Positions 1 to 6,844 of a stretch of 15,932 nucleotides of DNA are shown here, piece after piece. Positions within the stretch are counted from its first letter, which is position 1, and every line of letters begins with the position of its first letter. Source of the stretch: CAYNNP01 sp964398215 (GTDB lineage: Bacteria; Planctomycetota; Planctomycetia; Pirellulales; Pirellulaceae); assembly GCA_964398215.1 (NCBI GenBank), contig CAYNNP010000153.1, positions 1-15,932 of the forward strand, read 5' to 3'. The notes under the pieces were generated by a model. It was given only the letters and a program-made list of their open reading frames with translations. It was not told the DNA's origin and did not search any database. The position numbers and the translations under genes are program-made.

Positions 1-2
1 GT

Positions 3-1598
3 ATGTTCGCTGTCCCTGATGATGTTTCGCTGAAATCAAAGAAGACAACCACGCCTAAAACATCGCGAGCTGCGGCCAACGTAGATGCGATTCGTGTTAA
101 ACCCACTCAAGGCCAGTCCAATGCGGAAGCTTGGGACCAGTACTTTGCTGGTGTCAAAATTGCCAACGCAGAGGAACTGACAATTCTGGATCAGCGAATT
201 CGGCAAACTGTAAGCGAGTTTTCCACCAAAGCTGGTTCGGCTCAAGAAAAAGGTGACACACTATCCTCGGTTGCCAATTTTGCTCAAGCTCGTGACGTGA
301 TCGCTGCGTCTTTGCGTGCAGGACATGCTCAGCCTTGGATGTACCAAGCCTACGCGATGACTTTGAAAGCGACGGATGCTCCTAAGGGAGAGATCGAACG
401 AGCACTTTTGTCCGCAGTGGACTTTGCCGAAACTCCTGAAGATGTATTGAACGTTGCGGGCCGATTGGAATCGATTGGGTGTGACCGTGCTGCATTGCGT
501 CTTTGTCGACGGGTTTCAACAATCGATCAGTATCGTCGTGAGCCGTATGTGGTCGGATTGCGAATAGCAAAACGCATTGACGATGTTGAAGGTCTGATGT
601 GGGCGTGCCAAGGTGTGCTGTCACAGGCGTGGCCAACGAAGTACAAGGCGGTTGTTGAAGAAGCACGATTGGTTGCTCGTTCTACCTACCAAATGTTGGT
701 CGAAGAAAAACGCGAAAAGGAAGCGAAGTCATTCCGTCACGCCTTGGAGCTGGCAGCAGCTCATGATGCGATCGTACGCGTTTCTTGGACAGGTGACGCT
801 GACATTGATTTGTCAATTGAAGAGCCATCAGGAACCGTGTGTTCGCATGACAACAGTTCAAGTGCTGGCGGTGGAACTTTGCTGGGCGATTCTTTCCCAG
901 GCCATGGTGAAGACGTCAACGGAACCGTTTCGGAAACTTACATTTGCCCAAGCGGATTCACAGGAAAGTATCGATTGTTGTTGCGTCGTGTCTGGGGCAA
1001 TGTTTCAACAGGTCACGCGACCGTGGAGATTGTCACTGATGTCGGCCGCAAGAGCCAACGAGTCATCCGCAAGCAGTTGCCGTTGACCGAGAAAGATGCT
1101 TTGGTCATTTTTGAAGTCAAAGATGGTCAACGCAAACAACAGGTTGCTGATGCTCAACTAGCGCACCTGCGAGATGTTCAGCGGGACCTGAATCAACAAG
1201 TCGTAGGGCAGTTTGGCAACAACCAGGATGCTGGTGCCGCTTTGAATAGTTTGTTCAATGCTGTTTCAGCTGCAACTGGCGGTCCTGGACCTATCGGTGG
1301 TGGTGGTCCTGGCGGTTTCTTTGGCGGTGGTGGAGCGGTTGGTTTTCAGCCACAGATTACCACTTTGCCAGAGGGTGCTGGACTTTCGGGCTTGGCAATC
1401 ATTTCGGCGGATCGACGTTATGTACGAATCAGCCCTACACCATTCTTTTCCCAAGTTGGTGACGTAACCACGTTCAACTTTGTTGATGGTTCAACTGGTG
1501 GTGCTGGCGGCGGCGGCGGCGGCGGCGGTGGCGGTGGTGGCCTGGGCGGTGGTCTTGGTGCCGGCGGCATCGGTGGTGGTGGCTTCGGTGGCAACTGA
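3..1598 (+). CDS. TPR/YfaP-like protein with secretin-like segment and glycine-rich tail (probably 5'-truncated)
   Basis: The 531 visible residues begin at the window edge with no signal peptide, so the true start is probably upstream. Residues about 80-230 are alpha-helical, with short repeats resembling degenerate TPRs. Residues about 257-370 match in style the YfaP/DUF2135-type beta domain: VSWTGDADIDLSIEEPSG, then a Ser/Gly-rich turn, then YRLLLRRVWG. Residues about 465-495 (ISADRRYVRISPTPFF followed by a V-TTFNF strand) resemble the C-terminal strand region of secretins, as seen in several planctomycete proteins. Residues 499-531 are almost pure glycine, encoded by GGC/GGT repeats, and a second Gly-rich patch lies near residues 428-448. 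The protein is probably exported and structural or protein-binding, with no enzymatic motif. Function is unknown. Domain names come from recalled family patterns and were not tested by profile search. An intrinsic terminator follows 29 nt after the stop. Confidence 0.75.
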   Translation: MFAVPDDVSLKSKKTTTPKTSRAAANVDAIRVKPTQGQSNAEAWDQYFAGVKIANAEELTILDQRIRQTVSEFSTKAGSAQEKGDTLSSVANFAQARDVIAASLRAGHAQPWMYQAYAMTLKATDAPKGEIERALLSAVDFAETPEDVLNVAGRLESIGCDRAALRLCRRVSTIDQYRREPYVVGLRIAKRIDDVEGLMWACQGVLSQAWPTKYKAVVEEARLVARSTYQMLVEEKREKEAKSFRHALELAAAHDAIVRVSWTGDADIDLSIEEPSGTVCSHDNSSSAGGGTLLGDSFPGHGEDVNGTVSETYICPSGFTGKYRLLLRRVWGNVSTGHATVEIVTDVGRKSQRVIRKQLPLTEKDALVIFEVKDGQRKQQVADAQLAHLRDVQRDLNQQVVGQFGNNQDAGAALNSLFNAVSAATGGPGPIGGGGPGGFFGGGGAVGFQPQITTLPEGAGLSGLAIISADRRYVRISPTPFFSQVGDVTTFNFVDGSTGGAGGGGGGGGGGGGLGGGLGAGGIGGGGFGGN

Positions 1599-1627
1599 TC
1601 ACAGAACTTCAATCTGCAAATAGTATC

Positions 1628-1659
1628 AAGGCCGCCCTGCTGGGGCGGCCTTTCTTTTT
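1628..1659 (+). terminator. Intrinsic terminator after the glycine-rich protein gene
   Basis: A perfect 10-bp stem (AAGGCCGCCC at 1628-1637 with GGGCGGCCTT at 1643-1652) has a 5-nt loop and is followed by TCTTTTT. It lies between the stop at 1598 and the convergent miaA stop at 1684. The T-tract is only good on the + strand, so it mainly serves the left gene. Confidence 0.92.
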
Positions 1660-1683
1660 GCTCAACATCTATTTGCTTACGCT

Positions 1684-2682
1684 CTAGCCCGGAGATGAAA
1701 ACTGCTGGATCTGCAGTGCGATTTCTTCCAAGACGTTCGCGATGCCATCGTCCTTGACGTGCATGCACCTGATCTCGCGGAAAGATCGAAACCAGGTCTC
1801 TTGTTTCCGAGCGAGTTGTCTCGTGTGTGCTGCCACAAACTCCTTGGTCTGTTCCAACGATGATTCGCCTTGTAGAAAGTCAATCAACTCTCGATATCCA
1901 ACGGCTTGGCTCGCTGTTCTTGAAAGCTTGCCATGAGTATCGATCAACGCCTTTACTTCATCGACGAGCCCTTGGTCGAACATAGCTTCGACCCTGGCAT
2001 TGATCCTTGCATGCAGTTCGTGGCGAGGCCACTGAAGAGAGAACACAAGGCAGTTGTCGGCCGCGGTCGCGCGGTCAAACTGCACTTGCTGATGACTGAG
2101 AGGTTGGCCGGTCTGCCGAGCAACTTCCAGTGCGCGGATCATCCGTCTAACATCGGTTGGATTTATGCGATGTGCGGCCAGCGGGTCAACTTGACGCAGA
2201 CGCTGATGCAGCAACTCGGATCCGTATTCTTGCACATCAGATTCTACTTGCTCACGAAACGTCCAGTCCGGTGGCGGGCCAGGATCAAAGCCGCGCAAGA
2301 TGGCTTTCAGATACATGGGAGTTCCACCCACAAAAATCGGCTTGCGCCCCCGCCCCTCGATTTCCTGAACAGCTAGGTGTGCAGCCTTCAAGTACATCGC
2401 AACGCTAAAGTCGTCCGATGGATCGGCCAAATCGATCAAGTGGTGTGGAACGCGTTTCTGTTCATCGGTGTTCGGCTTGGCGGTGCCAATGTCCATTCCG
2501 CGGTACACCGCGATGGAATCCAATGACAGGATCTCTCCGCCAATCTGCTCAGCCAACTCAAGGGCTACGCCACTTTTGCCGGACGCTGTCGCGCCCGTGA
2601 TGACAATGGCGCGGTTGACCAAGGCCTCATAGGTTACCTGATCCGATTGAGTGTTCGTTTTTACAAATTCGGTTCGGTCCAA
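1684..2682 (-). CDS. miaA: tRNA dimethylallyltransferase MiaA
   Basis: MiaA transfers a dimethylallyl group from DMAPP to N6 of adenosine 37 in tRNAs reading UNN codons, in the cytoplasm. Family motifs appear in order: the P-loop GATASGKS (residues 30-37), the DSIAVYRGMDIGTAKP motif with its catalytic Asp, HHLIDL, GGTPMYLKAILRG, RRMIRALEV, QAVGYREL and the C-terminal TRQLARKQETWFR. At 332 aa it is slightly longer than the usual 300-315, because about 24 residues precede the first strand. The start used here is TTG at 2682, and no in-frame ATG lies between it and the P-loop. A second TTG at 2622 (residue 21) would give a more typical N-terminus. No clear Shine-Dalgarno sequence is visible. The gene is convergent with the glycine-rich protein gene and divergent from the GNAT gene. 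Confidence 0.95.
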   Translation of the reverse strand: MDRTEFVKTNTQSDQVTYEALVNRAIVITGATASGKSGVALELAEQIGGEILSLDSIAVYRGMDIGTAKPNTDEQKRVPHHLIDLADPSDDFSVAMYLKAAHLAVQEIEGRGRKPIFVGGTPMYLKAILRGFDPGPPPDWTFREQVESDVQEYGSELLHQRLRQVDPLAAHRINPTDVRRMIRALEVARQTGQPLSHQQVQFDRATAADNCLVFSLQWPRHELHARINARVEAMFDQGLVDEVKALIDTHGKLSRTASQAVGYRELIDFLQGESSLEQTKEFVAAHTRQLARKQETWFRSFREIRCMHVKDDGIANVLEEIALQIQQFSSPG

Positions 2683-2847
2683 GGCTCTATTCTTGATGGC
2701 GGGCGTGTTTATTGAGAAAGGAGTCTATCAGACTGAACAAATCTCGACCGGGAGCGGCCAAGCTCTCTCCCAGCTTGAAAAAGTGATTCGCCCCGTTGAG
2801 GGACGGTTTGAAGACAAATTGTGTTGCTTTGCCGGATTCCAGGTAGC

Positions 2848-2876
2848 GGCGTGGTAAACTATTGGGTGGCGTGGTA
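2848..2876. repeat. Two 9-bp direct repeats spaced 20 bp in the miaA/GNAT divergent region
   Basis: GGCGTGGTA occurs at 2848-2856 and again at 2868-2876, an offset of exactly 20 bp, so both copies lie on roughly the same helical face. A -10-like TAAACT (2855-2860) overlaps the first copy. The pair lies 36-64 bp upstream of the GNAT start and could be a regulator site, but with two short copies chance is possible. The rest of 2683-2911 shows nothing I recognise. Confidence 0.3.
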
Positions 2877-2895
2877 GCTGAAACAGGTATCCTTC

Positions 2896-2903
2896 AGGCG
2901 AGG
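2896..2903 (+). promoter_or_regulatory. Shine-Dalgarno-like site for the GNAT gene
   Basis: AGGCGAGG lies 8 nt before a TTG codon at 2912. It favours that TTG over the in-frame ATG at 2942, which has no comparable site upstream. Confidence 0.45.
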
Positions 2904-2911
2904 TTTTTTCA

Positions 2912-3466
2912 TTGGGTCTCACTTACTTCAAGCGATTTCGAATGGAGCTAGATCTTTCTTGCAGCCTTCCTCAGCCTGCGCCGGTCGCCGCCAACTATGA
3001 ACTGGTGGCCTTCAACGACGATTTGGTTCGCGAACATGCGAAAGCCAAGCACCAGAGTTTTCAGTACGAACTGGATTCCAATGTCTTCCCGTGTTTGGGA
3101 CGTCATGACGGATGCCTCAAGCTAATGCGTGAAATCTGCTCGCGATCAAACTTTGTCCCTGAAGCAACTTGGTTGTTACGTTATCGTGATTCCCAGAACA
3201 CCATGCATCCCATTGGAACCGTACAAGGCTTGCGACTCGATGAGTGGGGTGCAATTCAAAACTTGGGCGTGCTGGCCGCACACCGCGGTCGTGGCTTGGG
3301 TGGGACGCTGTTACTGCAAGCCGCTCATGGATTTGCAGCGATCGGGCTCAAGCAAATGCACCTTGAGGTGACAACAGAAAACACTGCGGCGATTCGGCTG
3401 TATGAACGACTCGGGTTCAAGCGAACCCAAGTTGTCTACAAAGCCGCGGATGTCGCTGGCGTTTGA
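2912..3466 (+). CDS. GNAT-family N-acetyltransferase
   Basis: This is a predicted cytoplasmic acyltransferase that would move an acetyl group from acetyl-CoA to an amine; the substrate is unknown. The C-terminal half shows the GNAT core: the strand NLGVLAAHRGRGLGGTLL, with the RGRGLGG pyrophosphate loop of motif A, and then LEVTTENTAAIRLYERLGF, the standard motif B region before the final strand. Length is 184 aa from TTG 2912, or 174 aa from ATG 2942. I prefer the TTG because of the purine-rich site 8 nt upstream, but this is not certain. The N-terminal part (residues 30-100) is less recognisable and presumably forms the acceptor pocket. The stop lies only 11 nt from the convergent glutamate dehydrogenase stop, so the two transcripts may overlap at their 3' ends. 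Confidence 0.88.
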   Translation: MGLTYFKRFRMELDLSCSLPQPAPVAANYELVAFNDDLVREHAKAKHQSFQYELDSNVFPCLGRHDGCLKLMREICSRSNFVPEATWLLRYRDSQNTMHPIGTVQGLRLDEWGAIQNLGVLAAHRGRGLGGTLLLQAAHGFAAIGLKQMHLEVTTENTAAIRLYERLGFKRTQVVYKAADVAGV

Positions 3467-3477
3467 CCCGCGATACC

Positions 3478-4728
3478 TTAGCCTGTCAGCCCAGCCAACT
3501 CGGTCGCTCGTTTAACGCGTGAAATCCCGATGATGTAGGCAGCGGTGCGAAGTGACACATCGTTTTTTTGCGAAATCTCCCACACCTTTTCGAACGCGTC
3601 GCTAAGCGTTCGATCCAGTTCTTGGCGAACACGATCGAGCGTCCAGCGGTAGTGTTGCCGATTCTGGACCCATTCAAAGTAACTGACCGTCACTCCACCC
3701 GCATTGGCTAGGATGTCCGGCAGAACGGTCACGCCACGTTCCCGAAGCTCTTTATCGGCGATGGGATAGATCGGTCCATTGGCGCCTTCGATAATTACTT
3801 TGGCGTGAATGTCTTTGACGTTGTCCTTGTGGATCACGCCACCGAGTGCCGCAGGGATCAGCACATCGACATCCTTCAAGAACAACAGGTCATCTCGCGA
3901 GAGTTTTTCGCATTTGTCATAACCTTCCAGTAGGCCGTAAGGATTGTCTTTACGGATTTTGAATTGAAACAGGTCCATGATGTTCAATCCGTCTGGATTG
4001 TAGTACGTGCCAGAAACGTCACTGACGGCGACAATTGGAAACTGTGCATCCGATAGAAACTTGGCAGCGTGTGCACCAACGTTGCCAAAGCCCTGGATGG
4101 CAACTTTCGTGTCCTCTGCTTTCATTCTTAATCGTTTGGCTGTCTTCACAGTCAGCATCCCGACGCCACGGCCGGTTGCCTCTTCGCGCCCGAGTGCCCC
4201 GTACTCTTCAACGGGTTTGCCTGTGATCACAGCTGGATGGAACCCGTGGTACTTTTCCCATTGGTTACGAAACCACGCCATGGTTTGGTGATCAGTTCCC
4301 ATGTCTGGCGCGGGGATATCAGTATCTGGGCCAACGATATCGTGAATTTGATCGACGAAAGCACGAGTCAGTTTTTCGATTTCGCGCGTGCTGAGATCTC
4401 GCGGCCGAACGCCCACACCGCCTTTTGCTCCACCGTAGGGCAAATCGACGACCGCCGTTTTCCAGGTCATCAAACTGGCAAGCGCACGGGTTTCGTCCAG
4501 GTCAACTTCTGGGTGATACCGCAAGCCGCCCTTCATCGGCCCACGACTATTGTCATGTTGGACACGAAAGCCAACGAAGTTCCCAATGCCACCATCGTCA
4601 AGCTCGATGGTGACTTGCACTTGCACCTCTCGCTTGGGCATCAGCAGTGCCTCGCGAAAGGATGGATCAAGATTGAGATGTTCCGCCGCTTCGTCAAAAA
4701 AGTGGCCAATCGCTTCAAACGCGCGCAT
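3478..4728 (-). CDS. gdhA: Glu/Leu/Phe/Val dehydrogenase family, probable glutamate dehydrogenase
   Basis: The enzyme would catalyse reversible oxidative deamination of glutamate to 2-oxoglutarate and ammonia in the cytoplasm. The 416-aa length is typical of hexameric bacterial and archaeal GDHs. Visible motifs are GPMKGGLRYHPEV with substrate-binding Lys66, LPYGGAKGG with catalytic Lys102, PAPDMGT with the catalytic Asp142, GREEATGRGV, and the Rossmann loop GFGNVG (213-218). An Asp (AVSD, residue 237) near the end of the second Rossmann strand would favour NAD over NADP, though this is weak evidence. GANGP and LPDILANAGGV are also conserved. The segment ITGKPVEEYGALG differs slightly from the common TGKP(I/L)xxGGSxG. 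The start is ATG 4728, with no clear Shine-Dalgarno site. Leucine dehydrogenase is an unlikely alternative given the length and motifs. Confidence 0.93.
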   Translation of the reverse strand: MRAFEAIGHFFDEAAEHLNLDPSFREALLMPKREVQVQVTIELDDGGIGNFVGFRVQHDNSRGPMKGGLRYHPEVDLDETRALASLMTWKTAVVDLPYGGAKGGVGVRPRDLSTREIEKLTRAFVDQIHDIVGPDTDIPAPDMGTDHQTMAWFRNQWEKYHGFHPAVITGKPVEEYGALGREEATGRGVGMLTVKTAKRLRMKAEDTKVAIQGFGNVGAHAAKFLSDAQFPIVAVSDVSGTYYNPDGLNIMDLFQFKIRKDNPYGLLEGYDKCEKLSRDDLLFLKDVDVLIPAALGGVIHKDNVKDIHAKVIIEGANGPIYPIADKELRERGVTVLPDILANAGGVTVSYFEWVQNRQHYRWTLDRVRQELDRTLSDAFEKVWEISQKNDVSLRTAAYIIGISRVKRATELAGLTG

Positions 4729-4837
4729 GGTGAATCAGTCTTTTGAGTTGGGAATGATCGCCGAATTGTAGTCGCACTCAATCCGTTTGATAGAGGACGA
4801 CCGGGAGATTCCCTAAGACTGCGGGAAGACGCGTAGA

Positions 4838-4875
4838 AACGACAAAAGGCCCTCATTTGAAGACCGTTTGTCGTT
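4838..4875 (-). terminator. Candidate hairpin after the DUF2853 gene
   Basis: A perfect 9-bp inverted repeat (AACGACAAA at 4838-4846, TTTGTCGTT at 4867-4875) has a 20-nt loop. It lies just downstream of the DUF2853 stop and upstream of gdhA, both on the - strand. On that strand it is followed by TCTACG, a poor T-tract, so it may be a weak terminator or a 5'-leader structure of gdhA. Confidence 0.35.
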
Positions 4876-4898
4876 CGCAGAATGCATGTTTCGCCGAT

Positions 4899-5210
4899 TT
4901 AGCAAAGGCGGTTCATCGTGTCGCTTTCCTGTGCCAAAAGGTAATAAAACACGACACGACATTTGGCTTTGTCGCCTTTCATGATCGCGCACACTTTGTC
5001 CATGGCTTGCTGTGCGGCCTCGTCATCCAAATCCAAGTTCTTGCTACAGTAGCCATTGCGGATTTTCGCTAGCTCATCAGCATCACTTGCGGCAACCAAG
5101 GCAGCGTCACGACTCTTTAGCGAGATTCCCAGGAATCCAACCAATGAATCGACCGCATCTTCGTTGGGCGAATCGACATACTTTTTTACGTTCTCAAGAT
5201 AGTTGCTCAT
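4899..5210 (-). CDS. DUF2853 family small protein
   Basis: This is a 103-aa acidic cytoplasmic protein of unknown function. The N-terminus MSNYLENVKKYV, the centre LGISLKSRDAALVAASD and the end VCAIMKGDKAKCRVVFYYLLA follow the DUF2853 pattern as I remember it, and the full length matches the family. I place the start at ATG 5210, because family members begin M-S-x-Y-L; a TTG three codons upstream (5219) is also open. A possible promoter lies upstream on the - strand: TTGGTT (5284-5279) and TAGGAT (5260-5255) with an 18-nt spacer, a weak match. The gene is 86 nt from the methyltransferase-like gene, so it is probably transcribed separately. Confidence 0.85.
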   Translation of the reverse strand: MSNYLENVKKYVDSPNEDAVDSLVGFLGISLKSRDAALVAASDADELAKIRNGYCSKNLDLDDEAAQQAMDKVCAIMKGDKAKCRVVFYYLLAQESDTMNRLC

Positions 5211-5296
5211 GGCGATCAACCGTTAGGGGAGAGAGGAAGGGAGCCAAAAATACAATCCTAGCATTTGTACAATTCGTGAACCAAGGTGTGCAATAG

Positions 5297-5911
5297 TCAT
5301 TTTACTTTTCGCAGCACCCGCATTTCATAGGGGCCGCAAAACATGACAAGCACAGCGCCGATTGCAGCAAAACGCTCAAATACACTTTCATGAAAAACTC
5401 CCTCGCCAGGCCATGGATACGAATAGATGACAGCGAAGTCATCGATTTCCATGTCGACCTCGTCGTAGCCATTGGGGCCACCGTGTCCCAAACTTGGCAG
5501 AGTTGTGTCCGGCGCGAGTGCTTCCGCTCCGGGTGGCAGGAAATTTCCTTGAACTAGCTGGACTGGCGCCCCCGAATGGTCAATCGTTTTGATGCCTTGC
5601 AAAAGCAAGTCGTGTTCTGATTCAATCCCAACTGCGTCGAAACCGAGCTCAGTAGCGAGACAACTGACGACAGCAAAACCGCTGCCCCATTCCAAGAATG
5701 CACGTCCAATCAACAGTTCCTGATCTTTGATCCATCGCAGTGTTTGATAGACAAGCCTGTAGTCAGCCGCCACGAACTGCTCGATCTTTGTTTTTAGCCA
5801 TCGATCCTGGAACGCTTCAATGCGCGACATGGAATCTGCCACCCATTGCTCTATCCGCTTGGGTATTTCAATGTCATCGATTTCAGGCGGGAGACGAATC
5901 TCTTGGAGCAT
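5297..5911 (-). CDS. Class I SAM-dependent methyltransferase-like protein
   Basis: The 204-aa protein has a helical N-terminal third (residues 1-70) followed by what looks like a Rossmann methyltransferase core. FLEWGSGFA (72-80) fits motif I (hh-E/D-xGxGxG), though with WGSGFA in place of a full GxGxG. AVGIE ends with an acidic residue (Glu97), as expected for binding the SAM ribose. DDFAVIYSYPWPGE (157-170) sits where the post-motif II/III strand and catalytic loop would be. The substrate cannot be read from the sequence. The protein ends soon after the strand AVLVMFCGPYEMRVLRKV, so the fold is compact. It is the last gene of the four-gene - strand run, 29 nt after the phosphodiesterase gene. 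An inactive methyltransferase-fold protein is an alternative. Confidence 0.7.
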   Translation of the reverse strand: MLQEIRLPPEIDDIEIPKRIEQWVADSMSRIEAFQDRWLKTKIEQFVAADYRLVYQTLRWIKDQELLIGRAFLEWGSGFAVVSCLATELGFDAVGIESEHDLLLQGIKTIDHSGAPVQLVQGNFLPPGAEALAPDTTLPSLGHGGPNGYDEVDMEIDDFAVIYSYPWPGEGVFHESVFERFAAIGAVLVMFCGPYEMRVLRKVK

Positions 5912-5940
5912 GATACCAGTGCCAATTTTCTTGGTTTGAG

Positions 5941-6843
5941 TTAGTTTGGCGCTCGCCGCCCTGCTTCCTGAAGATGTCTCAAAACCTGATCAGGGCTTGC
6001 TGTATGAAACATGCGTACTCCCAAGCGAATCAAATCATCCCATTGATTCGTGTCTGAATAGACATGCGTTTCGACAAGCACATTCTGATCAATGGCATAC
6101 TTGATGGCAGCCGTCTGGGCCGGAGAGATCGCTTCGTTTTTGGCAACATGCACCTCAATCGTCGAAGGATGAAATCGTTTGAGCACTGATTTCACTTGAG
6201 CAATGTTTTTGGTTCTGAACATGACCTGGACTTTGGGACATCCCTTGGCATAGCAACCCATTATTTTTTCGGCATCGTTGGTGCGCGTGCGCAGAAAGAC
6301 TTGGTCCTTCATTTTCAGTTCAACAATGAGGCTTGCCAACTGATCGAAGTGCTCGATCACTCCCGGCTTGAGATCAGGTTTGAACATAATTTTGTCTTTA
6401 CCTGCGACTAACATCTCGCGCAGGCTAGCGATTGGCTGATCGGAGACAGTGCCGTCTCGAAATCTCTTTCGCAGGGAACGAAGAGATGCAAACGTCATTT
6501 CACTAACGGTACCGGTGCCATTGGTTTCCCGATCGATGGTTGCATCATGCATGATGACAAAGACACCATCGGCCGTGCGCTGGATGTCCGTTTCATAAAC
6601 GTCATATCCTTTTCGGATCGCCAGCTTGAGATTTGCGATGGAGTTCTCGGGCGCCTTGTCAGCCTTGTCGTTCGCGTAGCCACCGCGATGCGCTGCGATC
6701 AACACTCGCTTTTGTTTTGCGTTGATTGCTGGTGCAGACCTACGAGCTTCCTGAGCGACCGCAAGCCCGCTACTGCATGCCGAAACGGCGATCAGTAATC
6801 CCACGCGATACATTGAGTGCATTGTCGTCTCGCTTTGGTGCAT
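5941..6843 (-). CDS. Exported glycerophosphodiester phosphodiesterase-family protein
   Basis: This is a GDPD-family TIM-barrel protein, likely hydrolysing a glycerophosphodiester or related phosphodiester outside the cytoplasm. Core residues are AAHRGG (His52), APENS (Glu66, Asn67), YETDIQRTADG (Glu84, Asp86) and IMHDATIDRETNGTG (His99), a complete catalytic set for the N-terminal half. In the next strand the usual IE(I/L)K is replaced by MFKPDLK, so the third metal ligand may be Asp instead of Glu. The N-terminus carries a short hydrophobic segment, YRVGLLIAVSAC. Either VSA-C acts as a lipobox (Cys23) or signal peptidase cleaves after AVA (residue 30). The start ATG 6843 is 1 nt after the flavin oxidoreductase stop, implying translational coupling; ATG at 6813 (residue 11) would give a cleaner signal peptide. 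Length is 300 aa. Confidence 0.88.
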   Translation of the reverse strand: MHQSETTMHSMYRVGLLIAVSACSSGLAVAQEARRSAPAINAKQKRVLIAAHRGGYANDKADKAPENSIANLKLAIRKGYDVYETDIQRTADGVFVIMHDATIDRETNGTGTVSEMTFASLRSLRKRFRDGTVSDQPIASLREMLVAGKDKIMFKPDLKPGVIEHFDQLASLIVELKMKDQVFLRTRTNDAEKIMGCYAKGCPKVQVMFRTKNIAQVKSVLKRFHPSTIEVHVAKNEAISPAQTAAIKYAIDQNVLVETHVYSDTNQWDDLIRLGVRMFHTASPDQVLRHLQEAGRRAPN

Positions 6844-6844
6844 G

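Noticed and set aside
1933..2376. + strand open frames opposite miaA.
   Set aside because: miaA motifs on the - strand explain the region fully; the opposite frames carry no motif.
4237..4746. Long + strand open frame opposite the glutamate dehydrogenase gene.
   Set aside because: It is an antisense shadow of a well-conserved coding region, with no recognisable protein motif and no start signal.
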